A stretch of 64,000 nucleotides of DNA. Source: Rhizomys pruinosus. Taxonomy: Eukaryota > Chordata > Mammalia > Rodentia > Spalacidae. Position numbers and translations under genes: made by a program. A model generated the notes under the pieces. The model was not told the DNA's origin. It saw only the letters and a list, made by a program, of their open reading frames with translations, and made no database searches. The first letter of the stretch is position 1, and every line of letters begins with the position of its first letter. Shown in pieces: positions 1-12,439 of the stretch. Location of the stretch: positions 577,609 through 641,608 of the forward strand of contig VZQC01006365.1 of NCBI GenBank assembly GCA_009823505.1. The letters are read 5' to 3'.

Positions 1-335
1 ATTGTGTTTTGTTGTTTGACAGTTTCTTCTATGAAATCACACTGAGTTATTTTCATCCACTTTTACCTCACCCATCTCCCTCCCAATCCTGCTTGAAGCC
101 TTCTCAATAATTAGGAAGGATTTTGTGTGGATTCAATTAAATTTAAGAGCTCAAGCTACTTGAAATCAATTGAAATTTTTCTTTAAAAATTTTGTTTTCT
201 GAAATTTCATTTGATATGATTTTAAATATTATTTATGCATTTAAATAATTCCATTTGTGAAGTATGTCTAATTTTTTCCCTGATAAATTTTTCCAGAATT
301 TTAGAATCTTTTCACATTTTAAAAATTATACTCAT
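1..335. other. AT-rich sequence, nothing recognised
   Basis: I see no open frame of note, SINE or LINE signature here. The last 19 bases are the left target-site duplication of the B2 that follows. Confidence 0.5.
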
Positions 336-540
336 GGGGCTAGCGAGATGGCCTAGTGGTTAAGAGTGCTGACTGCTCTTGTAGAGGACCTGGGTTTGAT
401 CTCCAGCACCCACATGGTGGCTGAGAACCGTCTTTAACTCCAGTTCCAGGGGAATCTGATACCCTCTTCTGACCTCTGTGGCATTGCACAACACGGGTGT
501 ACCAACATACATGCAGACAAAAAAATAATAAATAAGAAAA
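336..540 (+). mobile_element. B2 SINE with perfect target-site duplication
   Basis: A tRNA-derived head (agcgagatggcctagtggtt) is followed by the B-box region and a body with the ccagttccaggggaatctga motif, ending in an A-rich tail. Identical 19-bp direct repeats (ttttaaaaattatactcat) lie at 317-335 and 541-559. They define the insertion exactly and show L1-machinery retroposition. Confidence 0.95.
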
Positions 541-574
541 TTTTAAAAATTATACTCATCAATATGTGCATGTG

Positions 575-735
575 TGAGCACTCAAGTCATGGTGCACATG
601 TGGAGGTCAGTGGATAACCATGTGACATTTGTTCTCTTTTTCTACCATTATGTAGGTTCTGGGGATTGAACTCTGGACATCAGTTTGTGTGTCAAGTGTT
701 TTTGTCCACTGAAACTTCTCACTGTCCACAAGTTT
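575..735 (-). mobile_element. Decayed B3/B2-related SINE
   Basis: The strand reads ...cacatgtggaggtcagtgg... and ...aggttctggggattgaactctgg..., the antisense of a B3/B2-type body and tRNA-like head. Divergence is high and no clean target-site duplication is visible. A 69-codon open frame across it is chance. Confidence 0.6.
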
Positions 736-924
736 TAGGATTTCAGTTTTTCTTAATCTTTCAAATTTCTTTAAAACTACTTGTAAGTCAGTTTTTGTAT
801 TCATTCGCCTTAACATTCCTTTCTGAGTTTTCTTAACAAATCTTAATTTTATTACTTTAGTTTGACTTCCAAATTCCCTTTTTTTTTCTTTACTAATCTT
901 GTTCTTAAATTCTCAGAATTTTTC

Positions 925-2222
925 TCATTCTTTTTTAAAAATATTTTTATTGAAGTTTTGTGCATTTCATTAATCGTTTCTCAGTCCAATTTAGTCTCAT
1001 TCTCCATTCCATACCCCCCACCCCATCTGAGTTCTTTTCCGTGCCCCCTACCCCACCCGAGTTCATGCATTCTGCCGTACATGTCTTGTATCTTTTCTGA
1101 GTCTTTTTAAACGTTTTTCTATGTAGCAGATTTTTGTTTTGGGGAGAAGTTTACTGTTTCAGTCAGTTCATTGTCCTAGTCCTTTTGTTGTTCCCTCCAA
1201 TTTACATTGCTTCAAAATATGCATACATATATATGTGTATATGTGTGTGTCACACATATACTACAATTATGTTGACTGAAAATAGACTGTATGTTAATTC
1301 CAAATCATATTTCAGAATTCACATTTCCCTTTTTAATTTTATATTATTCTGAAATATGCATGCATACCCTCCACCCATATACCAAAATTACAATGTCTGA
1401 AAATAAGTGGTGGGTTAATTCTAGAGCTTGTTAAGTGAGTCACATTATAAGAACACAGTTGCTTTCAGATAAAAAGAAATATAATATTAATGCTGCTCAG
1501 TTTGCATTCCAACTAGATTATTTGGTGCATCCACAAATGAGGGATACCAGTCGTCGTTTGTTTTTCTGGGATTGTGTTACTTCACTTAGCATAATATCTT
1601 CTAGTTCCATCCATTTACCTGCAAAGTTCATGATGTCATCTTTAGTTAGCACTGTATAGAACTCCACTGTGTAGATGTACCACATGTTCTTTACCCACTA
1701 GTCAGTTGAGGGGCACTTGGGTTGGTTCCAGCTCTTCACTATTGTGAAGAAAACTGCAATAAACATGGATGTTCATGTATCTCTGTGGTAGGATGAGTCT
1801 TGTGGGTATATACACAGGAGTGGTATGGCTGGGTCAGGTGGTAGGCTCATTTTGAGTCTTTTAAAGGTTCTCCACACTGCTTTCCATAGTGGTTGTACGA
1901 GTTTACATTCCCACCAGCAGTGGATGAGTGTTCCACTTTCCCCACAACCTCTCCAACATTTGGTATCTTTTTTGTTTTCTTGATCATAACCAGTCTTATT
2001 GGAGTGAGATGATATCTTAAAGTGGTTTTAATTTTCATTTCCTTGATTATTAGAGATGTTGAACACTTTTAAAGATGTTTCTCAGCCATCTTCATTTCCT
2101 CACTTGTGAAGTCTCTATTCAGCTCTTTATTCCACCTTTTGAGTAAGTTATTTGTTTTCTTCTTTGTTTTTTGAGAAGTTTATGTATGCTGGATGTTAAT
2201 GCTCTGTCAGATGTATCATTGG
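925..2222 (-). mobile_element. L1 3' end (3' UTR and end of ORF2)
   Basis: Reading leftwards, the end of ORF2 (around 2222-1440) passes into a 3' UTR ending in the T-rich junction near 930. The same sequence recurs at 28.2-29.2 kb and 41.0-41.8 kb, for example the 'catccatttacctgcaaagttcatgatgtc' region. The element is 5' truncated and carries stops and frameshifts. Confidence 0.9.
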
Positions 2223-4299
2223 TTGTTTCATTAGACATTAGACTCAAACCTATGTGTATCTCACCCTTTGGACAAAAAAAGTTCATCATAAAACATTCTT
2301 GTAATATTTAAAACAATATATCCATGTATTGGGAAACCATGACCACAGAAAAGATAATGGACCTACATTTTACCTTTCCGTGTTTCAGATTTTCCCATTA
2401 AATTGCTCTCCATTACTTGTACCTTTCCTATGCTTTTTAAGTTATTTTAGAGAATGTCAAAGGGTTTTATAATATATTTTTCTAGTTTACATCCTGCTTT
2501 GAATTGAGTGGCATGTATGCTGTGCATCTTTCCCAGCAGATGATAAGATTTGTCCTTTTCACTGTTGTGTACAGCCATCTCAGTGCTATTTTCTTTGCAT
2601 GCATGAAAATGCAAATATAAACATGTCATTGTTCTTTCTATTCTGTACTTATTCTATAATAAATTCATAAATTTCTTGCCAAGTCTGATGTTAATCCTTT
2701 ACCTGTCACTACCATTTTGCATGTATGGCTAGATGTCAGAAGTTTATATAGGTAATAGTAAGAAAGTAATGGGAAGTTCTGGATGATTTTGTTTTCCATA
2801 GTGATACTTTCTTTGCTTTAGGGAGACTTGAATGCATGGACACTTCATCACATTGTAGTCAGTGGTTGAGTCATTCAAAGCTGCTATTCACCTTTTGAGT
2901 TGTTTGTAATTTCAAGTTCATATTGGGATTGAGACATTAGACCCTAAGGATGTTAAAATCATTCCTGGGTAGTTCTGCACACCCTGTCTACCAAAGTGGA
3001 TCTTAAATTCACTCTCTGTCCCCTTGGTTGTTAAGCTTATCATTGTTAGCTGCAGAAAGGCAGTGCCTTTTGCTTCAGCATTTCTAGTTGTCAATCATTT
3101 CTTTTTAATAAGCAAATGGAGTGCAGTAAGAGTGTTTCTAACTTTGGGTTTTACCAACTGGGCTTCTTTTCCTTTTTTTTTCAATTTTTGGGCACATTAG
3201 TTTTAACTATAGTATGATTTATTATGACATTTTCCTTCTTGCATATGATTTTCTATGACATATATGCCCTCATTACTCCTTTTCCCTCCCCTCCAGCATC
3301 CCCCTAATGTCTGTCTATCCCCTGCTCTAGTAATCCCCATGTTTTTTTTTTTTCTGTCATTTCATAAATTGCAGTCTGACCTCTTCCACATGCTTGCTTT
3401 TTACTCTTGGTGGCCTCTGAAGTTACTGTTAATATCTTCCAAATTTCTTGATTTACTCAGTATATACATTGAACTGAAATTGCAACTTGACCAATAGATC
3501 ATGTTGTTCTGCATAAAATGTGTTTTCAAATGTTTCAGTTTCAATAATTATTCTTCCTATAATCAAGTCTGTATTCATATCAATATAATAAATCATCTTT
3601 TATGACAAATAATATCCCAGGAAGGTGGAATTTTTCTGTCATCATCTGTTTAGAATGGGCAGTCCAATTATTTTAGTAATATTGTAAGTTCTTCTATTTT
3701 CTAGGTATTCATGCATACGTATGTTTTTTGAGTAAAATTTTTGTATTAGTCCATTTTTCATTGCATTTCAAATTGAAAAGAGAATATTTAACAAGTACAA
3801 AATAGGTCAAACTCTAATGAAAATAATGAAGGCCACTTAAATGAGGACAAGATAAACAATTTATATTTTAGTTTGGTATACAAAGGAATATAGACACACT
3901 GTTTTTCATTTGAAAGTAATGGAAGGGGACTTAAGAAAGTGAGTAACCATTGTATTGGACAACATTAGGAGGTTTCAGAGATGCCCAGATGCATGTGTGA
4001 TTTAATATTTAGAGGAGCATGTTAAGTTTCCTGTGAATGGTTGTAGTTATAAGATGCAGAAAAAATTATTAACTTTGGAAGTTATTTACCAGTTATAAAG
4101 TACTAGAGGCTAATTAGTATAGAATTTGTGGTTTCATTTCATACATTTTTGCAGAAGCTGTGGCTATATGTAGTGGTCATATTTTGTGTACAACTCATAT
4201 ACTGAAAGAATTTTTGGTACAAAATGAACCTTACATAGAAAACTAATTTGATAAAATTTGAAGACTATATTTCAAATGACTAATAAGGTTATTTGTCTT
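2223..4299. other. AT-rich non-repeat DNA, part shared with 39.0-39.4 kb
   Basis: No gene is recognised. Around 3.99-4.08 kb there is a diverged match to 39.29-39.37 kb, with shared words such as 'aggagca(t/c)(g/a)ttaagtttc' in the same orientation, which suggests an old duplication. A pyrimidine-rich patch at about 3.26-3.36 kb may be a worn L1 3' UTR, but I cannot support that firmly. Confidence 0.45.
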
Positions 4300-7290
4300 T
4301 AAAATTTTTAAATTAACATATCCAGTATTAGGTTTCATAATGGCATTAATACAAGGTTTTGGAAAATTCTCTCATCTCCCTCTTCCCTATTCAATTACCC
4401 TAGGTTTTACCCTTCATTCCTTTTGTAGCTTGGGTTCTACTTTCTCATGGCATGTGTTCAGTTGCCTTCTTCCCTGCTTTCTCAACACTCCTTCACCTTT
4501 CTCAACCTCCTTTTATCACCCTTTCTTTGTCTCCTTTCTAGTTTAATAGCTGGTAACAATATTTACTCCCACTTTTATATGTAAACATTTAATAAAAGAT
4601 CTGCATATGAGAAAAAATATGCAATTATTGTTTTTCTAAGTGTGGATCATATCTCAATACATTACTTTCCAGATATATGCATTTTCCTGAAATTTTCATA
4701 GTTTCATTTTCCTTACATTTGAAAAAAATTCAATATATTAATTTGTGGAGTGGACATCTACTCTGTTTCCATTTGCTTGCTATTATAAATAATGCATCAG
4801 TAAACATGGATATATAATTATATATGTAGTTTGATATAGAGTCCTTTGTGTATTTGAAAAGAAATTATATAGCTGGGTTATATGGTGGTTTTATTTTTAA
4901 TTTTATTGGAATAAAGCTCCATACTGATTTCTGAAATGACTCTTCTAGTTTATGTTGCTATGATACTTGCAAAAGTCTTTTACTTTCCTTACATCCTCTT
5001 CAGCCTTCGTTGTTGATTTGCTTAATGAAGGCCATTCTCACTGAGATGAGATGGAATTTCAAAGCAGTTTTAATTTTTTTTCCTGATGACCAGGGATGCT
5101 GAACCATTTTTAACATACTTGTGGTTCATTTATTTTCTTATTTTTATAGCTGTCTACCATTTCATTGGCCCATTTATTGACAGTTTTGAATTTTTTGCTA
5201 TTTAAAATATTTACAATTCTCTATATTTGAGATATCAGCCCCCTATCTGAGGTATAGCTGGCAAAGGTTTTAGTCCATTCTGTAGCTTTCTGTTTACTTG
5301 GATTCTAGTTCTCTTTCCTGGGCATAAACATTTTTAATTTCACATAGTACCATTTATTAATAATTGGAGCTATTTCCTGTGCTATTGGAATTATGTTCAC
5401 AATGTTATTGCCTATATTTATATCTATATCTTGGAGTGTATTCCTTGTTTTCTTTTGGTTTCGGCTTTTAAATTAAGGCCTTTAATGACTTTGAAATCAT
5501 TTTTGTGATGGGTGAAGGGTAAGGGTCTAATTTTATTTTATTTTATTTGTAGATGGATATCTAATTTTACTATCACCATTTGCTGAGTACATTATTATTT
5601 TAGTGTTTGCTTTTGACACCGTTGTCAAAACTCAGGTCACCATAACTTTTTGAGATTCATTTGTATGTCTTTTTTTGTGTTCCCTTGGTCTACATGAATG
5701 TTTTGTCTGTTTGTTTTTGCCAGATGAAGCATTATAACTCCAGCAGTGTTTTACCCTTAAGATTGTTTTAGGTATCTGTGATCTTTTGTGCTTCCATTTA
5801 AATTTCTAGACTATCTTTCTAGGAGTGTGAAGAATATTATTTGAATTTTGATGTTTTGCATTGAATTTATATATTATTTTGTCTGTACAGTATTTTAAAA
5901 GTATTACTTCTTCCAGTCCACGAGCATGGACAGTCTTTCTATTTTCTAGTAACTTCATTATAATTTTATTTATCAATTGTTAAAGTTTTCAAACTAGGTG
6001 TCCTTCAGTTCCTTAGTTACATTTATTCCTTGATATTTTGATGAAGATATTTTGAATGGGATATTTTCCCCAATTTCTTTCTTAGCATATTTATTATTGA
6101 TATGTATGAACGCTACTGAGTTTTGTATGTTGATTTATCCTGCACCTTTACTGAAGGTGTTTATTACCTTATTTGTTTTAGATCTTTTCCCTTTTTTGTA
6201 TAACTAGGTAAGGCTTCAAGCACTGTAGTGAAAAAAGTTGAAGGGAGTTGACACTCTTGTCTTTTTTCTATTTTTAGAAGAAATGCACTTAGTTTGTTCC
6301 TACTGTGTAAAATGTTGGCTGTAGGTTTGTCATGTATAGCCTTTATTATTTTGAGGTATATTCTGTGTTTTCCCAATTTCTGCAGGACTTTTGTTATGAA
6401 TCCATGTTGAACTCACTCAAAGGCCTTTTGGGCACCTGTGAATTTGACCATGTGATTATAGTTCTTGAGCTTATTTAAATAGTGTAATATTTTTATTGAT
6501 TTCCACATGTCAAACTCACCTTACTTCCTGATGCGTTTTATTTGAATTCTGTTTGCAAATGTTTTGATGATCATTTTTATATCTATGTTCATCAGGGAAA
6601 TTGGTGTATAGTTCTGTTCTTTATGCTGTGGTTTTGATATTAGAATTGGTTTTGTAGAAGTGGCTTTGTGGAATGAATTTGGTAATGTCCATACCCTTTC
6701 TATTCTGGAGCACAGTTTGAGAACAGTCATTATTAATTCTTCCATTAAAGTTTGATGGAATTCAGTGGTGAACAAATATGGTCCTGGATTTTTTTTCTTT
6801 GTGAAGAGACTTTTTAATTTCTCTCCCAAACTTCCTGTTTGTAACCGTTCTAGGTAAATTAATTTTATCTTTTGGATTTAATTTAGGTCTGTCACATTTA
6901 TTTTGAAATTTATCCATTTAGCCTAGATTTCCCAGGATTGGGGAAAATATTTTCAAATATTCCCCCTAATGATATTTATCACAGCCTGTTGATATAATTA
7001 CATTTTATTTTATAATGTTATGAATTTGGATATCAATTCTTTTTCTTTATTGTTGATTTCTCTATGTTGTATTGATTTGTTAACCTTTTCAAAAAACCAA
7101 TTCCTCTTTGATTCTATTCATCATTTATACAGTCTCTGTTTCATTAATTTCGTCTCTAAAAATATTTATTTTGGTGTCTGATAGTTTGTTACTGGCTTCT
7201 TGTTTTTGGAGAGTCTGAAGGTGAGTCATTTGACTATATTTTGGAGATCAATATTTTGAATATGAGCACTTGTAGCTATAAACTCCCCTT
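4300..7290 (-). mobile_element. Old L1, ORF2 reverse-transcriptase half plus 3' UTR
   Basis: Antisense frames at 6164-6376 and 6521-6829 read as L1 ORF2 reverse-transcriptase pieces, including a recognisable P-I-S-L-M-N-I-D segment. Left of these the C-terminal part and 3' UTR run to about 4300. The right end near 7290 corresponds to the connector after the endonuclease domain, as at about 31.7 kb in the younger copy. Many stops and frameshifts and strong AT drift show an ancient, dead copy. Confidence 0.85.
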
Positions 7291-7443
7291 GGTTTGCGAG
7301 GGAGAGCGGATCTTTAATGGAGTGACTCTAGATAGGCTGACTAGACTCTAGTGGATGAACTTACACTGAGGGACATCTGGGTACACTAACTTGCCTTAAT
7401 ATAAATGACAGATGGGGAAAGGAGTATAAAGATGATTAAAATC
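7291..7443 (+). repeat. Short interspersed segment shared with 48.04-48.23 kb
   Basis: Segments such as 'ttgcactgagg...ggacactaacttg' near 48.08 kb have clear diverged counterparts here ('cttacactgagg...tacactaacttg'), followed by a 'gatgattaaaat'-type ending in both. It looks like part of an interspersed repeat, possibly an L1-type 3' end, of a family I do not recognise. Confidence 0.5.
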
Positions 7444-7445
7444 TT

Positions 7446-7580
7446 GCCGGGCATGGTGGCACACGCCTTTAATCCTAGCACTTGGGAGGCAGAGGCAGGC
7501 AGATTTCTGTGAGTCCAAGGCCAGCCTGGTCTACAGTGTGAGTTCCAGGACAGCTGGGGCTATAGAGATAAAAAAAAATA
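7446..7580 (+). mobile_element. B1 SINE
   Basis: It starts gccgggcatggtggcacacg, carries the conserved gggaggcagaggcaggcaga block, and ends in an A-rich tail. Confidence 0.95.
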
Positions 7581-7627
7581 CATAATGTATGATTGGAATT
7601 CATAGTCTTGATACAGGAACCGGGATT

Positions 7628-7635
7628 ATATATGA

Positions 7636-7668
<33 letters not shown>

Positions 7669-7685
7669 CATATATATGGTATATA
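7628..7685. repeat. (TA)n microsatellite
   Basis: Imperfect alternating TA with a few interruptions. It generates a meaningless Tyr/Ile-rich frame on the minus strand. Confidence 0.9.
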
Positions 7686-7867
7686 CATAGTCTCTATCCT
7701 GACTTAATTGCATATAAAGAAAATTAATTGTGAGTACAAAATTAGTATGATTAATATTATTTACAATTGTATTTAAAATCATTAATAAATCATGTTTTTG
7801 TATTTGTTCCTAAATATTCAGAGATTAATCATACTGTAGTTATACTTTATTATTAAAGTTATTTGGC

Positions 7868-8013
7868 GGGGTGTTTTTGAGACCAGGTCTCCCCGTAGGC
7901 CCAACTATCGTGGAACTCACTATATAGACCAGGCTGGCCTTGAACTCACAAAGATCTGCCTGCCTCTGCCTATGGAGTGCTGCGGTTAAAGGTGTGCACC
8001 ATCACACCTGGTG
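7868..8013 (-). mobile_element. B1 SINE
   Basis: Antisense B1: ttttgagaccaggtctcccc, then accaggctggccttgaactc, ending in gcaccatcacacctgg. Confidence 0.92.
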
Positions 8014-8640
8014 AAAGCAATTTTTAAATATGGCTGTATTTTATAAACAGTGTTCATAAATTTTATTTTAAATATTTTAAGTAATTGATATTTTGTTCAT
8101 GCTGTGAATGTGATACTTTTACTAGTAATCAGACAGTTTTTTTGTATGTGCAGACAATAGATTCAGGCCATATTCCTGGTTGAAAAAGCAAACATTATAT
8201 TTTAACAAAAATTCATTTTATGTACCCGTACATGTACATGAATATATCACCTATATTAAAGGTTACATATGTTTATATTTTTCTATAAACGTTTACCCAT
8301 TAATCATGGCTGTATATTGGAAGTCGTATGATCTGTTTAGGAAACTGTACTCTTGAGTACATAACAAATTGAGAGCAAACACTGAAGGAAAATCCAAGAT
8401 GTAGTCCCACAGAACCATATTAACTGCAGCCCTTAATTTTTCACAAAGAAATATCTTTGTGTTTAATTTTTTTAAATTCTTGTTTTTAAATACTTTATAT
8501 ATTGAACATCTATGAACATATCAATAAAACTGAGTTATGACTTTCAGATATCTGATAAATATTAAAATGGACTTAAAATACACAACTATTTTAGTATGAA
8601 TTTTGTTACATCTCTTTTATTTACTACCTCACAATGATTT
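8014..8640. other. AT-rich sequence without recognised feature
   Basis: No open frame above background and no SINE or LINE body is visible. Confidence 0.4.
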
Positions 8641-8868
8641 TTAAAGTTTTTGAGAATTTCACACATTCATTTTGAACAAATGTACTCCTGATTCCCTTCC
8701 TTCAAATTACTCTTCTGTCCCTCTACCACATTTCCTTCCCAACTTCACATTTTTTTTCTCTCTAACCCTTGTAGTAACTGTTACCTGTTACAGTGGGTGT
8801 AGGATGAAGAATTTCTCCTGCTTCAGCCTATGGATTGCTAGTATTAGAGGTCTGTGTCATGCCTAGCA
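8641..8868 (-). mobile_element. Worn L1 3' UTR fragment plus B1 3' fragment
   Basis: 8641-8800 resembles the pyrimidine-rich antisense L1 3' UTR (gagaatttcacacattcat and the following C/T-rich stretch). 8814-8868 is the antisense 5' third of a B1, ending near tgtgtcatgcctagc. Both are degenerate. Confidence 0.5.
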
Positions 8869-8885
8869 GTAGTGTAGATTATCAA

Positions 8886-8929
<44 letters not shown>

Positions 8930-8930
8930 A
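8886..8930. repeat. (TATC)n microsatellite
   Basis: About eleven consecutive tetranucleotide units with no interruption. Confidence 0.95.
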
Positions 8931-9029
8931 TTTATCTATTCTATATGTTACACTGCAGTTTATTCTGATTTTCAGAAAAGCATATATGAATAGGAAATTA
9001 TGCCACATATAAGCCTTATAGTTCATTTT

Positions 9030-9213
9030 AAAAAAGATTTTATTTTGATTTTATATTATGTGTATGTGTGTGTGTCTATAAGTTACAAGTGTGTGGGTAC
9101 GCACAGAAGTCACAGGAGGCTGTTGTATCCCTTGCAGCTGGAGTTACTGATAGTTGTGAGCTTCTGTAAGAGCAGTAAGTGCATTTAACTGCTGAAACAA
9201 CTCTCTAGCCCCT
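9030..9213 (-). mobile_element. B3/B2-type SINE
   Basis: An antisense tRNA-like head (ctgaaacaactctctagcccc) sits on the right. A diverged body and T-rich tail complement lie to the left. It is older than the B2 that abuts it. Confidence 0.8.
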
Positions 9214-9227
9214 AGCCTCATAATTCT

Positions 9228-9459
9228 TTTTGTTCTTTTAAAATTTTTTATTTATTTTTTTGTGTATGAATGTACCGTCTGCATGTACGTTTGTGCACCT
9301 GTGTTGTGCAATGCCACAGAAGTCAGAAGAGTGTGTCGGATTTCCCTGGAACTGGAGTTAAAGACTGTTCTCAGCCACCATGTGGGTGCTGGGGATCGAA
9401 CCCGGGTCCTCTGCAAGAGCAATCAGGGCTCTTAACGGCTAGGCCATCTCTCCAGTCCC
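9228..9459 (-). mobile_element. B2 SINE with perfect target-site duplication
   Basis: Antisense B2 of full length. The 14-bp direct repeat agcctcataattct is at 9214-9227 and 9460-9473. Confidence 0.95.
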
Positions 9460-9473
9460 AGCCTCATAATTCT

Positions 9474-9848
9474 TGATCAGAGCATAATTCCAGGACTCTA
9501 TGGACTGCCCATGTAGTAGAAACTTCCTTTTATATAATTTCAAATAGGAGTACTGTGTTTGCATCATTTCTATTTCTCCTACTCCCTCCTCTGTCTCCTC
9601 CCATGCCCCCCACTCCTTTCAATTTTTCTCTTCTTTATTATTGTTACTTATATACTCATTGATCTATTTATCTATCATTCTTATATATCTATATATATAT
9701 TCATATAAAATTTTGTGTCTTCTCTTAAAGGGTGCAAATAAATACTTTAAATGATGTATTTTTCAGAAAAAAATATGCCTATTATCTAGAATATCAATCT
9801 TATTAAACAAATTCACTAAATTTGGAAGAATACTTTTCTTTTGCTTTT
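9474..9848. other. Pyrimidine-rich then TA-rich sequence
   Basis: A C/T-rich stretch at 9560-9640 and a short ATCT/TA-rich tract at 9650-9710. No gene or complete repeat is recognised. Confidence 0.4.
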
Positions 9849-9849
9849 T

Positions 9850-9993
9850 TTGGGATTTTAAAGACAGGGTCTCTGTGTAACTCCAGCTGGCTGGGAAATC
9901 ATTATATAGACCACACTAGACTTGTTCCTACAGAGATCTACCTGCCTCTGCCTCCTTAGTGCTGAGATTAAAGATAAGTGCCACCAAGGCTAG
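9850..9993 (-). mobile_element. Diverged B1 SINE
   Basis: Antisense B1 frame (aaagacagggtctctgtgta ... ctacctgcctctgcctcctt) with many substitutions. Confidence 0.85.
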
Positions 9994-10013
9994 ATGATAG
10001 TCAAAATAGAATT

Positions 10014-10163
10014 ATAAAACCTGTTATGCCGGGCATGGTGGCTCACGCCTTCTAGCACTGGAGAGGCAGACGCAGGCGGATCTGTTAGTTCAAGGTCAGC
10101 CTGGTATACAGTGTGAGTTCCAGGCCAGTTGGGACTAAAGGGAGTCCCTATCTCAAAAATACA

Positions 10164-10199
<36 letters not shown>

Positions 10200-10331
10200 A
10201 AAACAACCAACCCTGTTATTAAAGGTACCTTAATTGGCTATTTCCTAATGTTATGTGTTTTTTCTCACTGGATATCGGCTTATTATCTTTAATATGACCT
10301 CCAAAATTTCTTAAAATAACAATGATAAGTA
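10014..10331 (+). repeat. Left copy of a ~320-bp direct duplication
   Basis: This copy contains a B1 (about 10027-10162), a (CAA)n tail (10163-10205) and about 125 bp of flanking sequence ending agaatacattc. The whole block, including the B1 at the same insertion point, recurs at 10922-11261. Both B1 copies share the unusual word gggactaaaggga. It lies immediately left of the T-rich junction of an L1 fragment. Confidence 0.9.
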
Positions 10332-10351
10332 GAATACATTCTTTTTTTATT

Positions 10352-10520
10352 TTACTTTGTTGTTGTTTTGTTTTGTTTTGTTTTGAGACAGGGTCTCCCT
10401 GTAGCTCTGGCTGTCCTGAAACTTACTCTGTAGACCATGCTGGCCTTGAACTCACAGAGGTCCTCCTCCCTCTGCCTCCCAAGTGCTAGGATTAAAGGCG
10501 TGTGCCACCTCGCCAGGCCA
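10352..10520 (-). mobile_element. B1 SINE inserted at the L1 tail junction
   Basis: Antisense B1 preceded by a T/G-rich tail complement. The 20-bp direct repeat agaatacattctttttttat flanks it at 10331-10350 and 10521-10540. The B1 therefore inserted after the L1 tail was already in place. Confidence 0.95.
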
Positions 10521-10540
10521 AGAATACATTCTTTTTTTAT

Positions 10541-10919
10541 AATGCTTTTATTGATGTTTTGTGTATTTCAGACATCATTTCTCAGTTTAGTTCAGTTTAG
10601 ATATATTCCCCATTCTCTTTCCTCCACCCCACCCCAGATCATGCATTCTGCCATAAATATCCTGCATCTTTTACTCTTTTTTTGTTGTTTAGAAATTCAC
10701 ATTTTCCTCCTTTAATTTTATGTTACTCTAAAATATTAATACATACTTTTCACTCATATACAGTAATTACAGAGTCTGAAAGTAAGTGGTGTATCGATTC
10801 TAGAGCCAGTTAAGAGATTTACGTTGTAACAACATAGTTGCTTTCAGATAAACAGAAATATAACAATAATGTTGTTCAGCTTGCCTTTCATCTGCGGATT
10901 TGGTATTAGCATCCACATT
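10541..10919 (-). mobile_element. Short L1 3' end
   Basis: About 380 bp of L1 3' UTR and extreme ORF2 end, antisense, strongly 5' truncated near 10919. The tail lies to the left. Both sides are bordered by copies of the same ~320-bp host sequence. Confidence 0.9.
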
Positions 10920-10921
10920 CT

Positions 10922-11083
10922 TAAAACCTGTTATTAGCAGGGCTTGGTGGTGCATGCCTTTCATCCCAGCACTCGGGAGGCAGAGGCAGGTGCATCTGTG
11001 TGAGTTCAAGGCCAGCCTGGTCTACAGAGCAAGCTCCAGGCCAGCTGGGACTAAAGGGAGACACTGTTTCAAAAATACCAAAA

Positions 11084-11126
<43 letters not shown>

Positions 11127-11261
11127 AACCCTGTTATTAAAGGTACCTAAATTGATTATTTCCTAATGTTATGCGTTTTTTCTCACTTAGTATTGGTTTA
11201 TTATCTTTAATATGACCTCCAAAACGTCTTAAAATAACCGTGATAAATAGAATACATTCTT
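10922..11261 (+). repeat. Right copy of the ~320-bp direct duplication
   Basis: Homologous to 10014-10331. It contains the paired B1 (about 10937-11072), whose tail has expanded into (AAAT)n (11076-11127) rather than (CAA)n, followed by the same flank through agaatacattct. Substitutions between the copies show that the duplication is not recent. Confidence 0.9.
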
Positions 11262-11580
11262 ATCTTTTTTATATCAGGAGCAGATCTTCAGGCTGTTTTG
11301 ATTTTCATTTGACTTTTTTTCAATTTTGTAAAGTTATGTTACATGTTAAATTTTCCAAATGGCCTCTTTTCATTATTGATATGAGTATTTCATTATGCTC
11401 ACAATTTGCACCTGTTTGTTTTGCTTTTGTTGTTTTCTTATTTGATACAGGATCTTACTGTTTAGTCTAGCCTGGATTTGAGATTGAAAAGACTGTCCTG
11501 TCTCCATCTCCTGAGGGCTAGGAATATAGGCATGCACATGTTTTGATGCACCCATATACTAATTACACTGAAGTATACTT
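11262..11580 (-). other. Unassigned sequence with a B1 remnant at about 11440-11540
   Basis: The B1 remnant is antisense and very diverged (gatacaggatcttactgttt ... gggctaggaatataggcatg). The rest is unassigned. Confidence 0.5.
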
Positions 11581-11833
11581 GATATATATATATATAGTAC
11601 ATACTTTAAAATATTTTTATTTATTATTTTTTATGTGTATGAGTGTACTGACTGCATGTAGGTTGGTGCACCCGTATCGTGCAATGCTGCGGAGGTCAGA
11701 AGAATGCATCAGATTCCCCTGGAACTGGAGTTAAAGATGGTTCTTAGCTGCCATGTGGGTTCTGGGAATTGAACCTGGGTCCTCTGCAAGAGCAGTCAGT
11801 GCTCTTAACCGCTGAGCCATCTCTCCAGCCCCG
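11581..11833 (-). mobile_element. B2 SINE
   Basis: Full antisense B2 with a TA-rich tail complement at 11581-11605. A near-duplicated gaagtata(c/t)tt word at 11570 and 11837 is the likely target-site duplication. Confidence 0.92.
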
Positions 11834-12439
11834 AAAGAAGTATATTTTTGAAATTGTAATGACAATCAGAATAATATATAGGTATTCCCCCATTCAACCT
11901 TCTTTTTTTCACTACTGTGTTTTTCATTTCTATAAGGCCTAGGTCCATTAAGGACAGGGCACATTGGGAATACCATGCTGACTATTAGGCTCATTTACAG
12001 ACCCTTTTTGTGGTGATGGGCCCTTAACTCAAATGTATCTCTCATGCTATTTAAAGTGCTGGACAACCTTGCACATCCTCTTGAAGTCTAGTTTTGCTAC
12101 TTAGGATCTGATTTCTGAATTATCTTGTCTGAGTCAGAGGGATAAAAGTAACTTGAGAAAACAAAAAATTTGGGCCTTAAACTCATATAGACTCAGTTGC
12201 CTGATATATCTCCTTCAAAAGTTTCTGGAACTTTTAAGCTATATTTTAATGTCTTATACATTTTAATATTTTTCTCAGCAGGATGATCAGATGTAAATGT
12301 TCTATTTACCACTTAATGGATATTCACAATTCCACACATGGGGGTGTTTGAAATATGATTTTAGTTTTGTTTTTATCTACATGTAGTTACTCTAGCATCT
12401 TTGTAAATATGAACATAGTTTTATTTTTTAGAATTTAAT
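11834..12439. other. No recognised feature
   Basis: AT-rich, with no supported gene or repeat. Confidence 0.35.
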
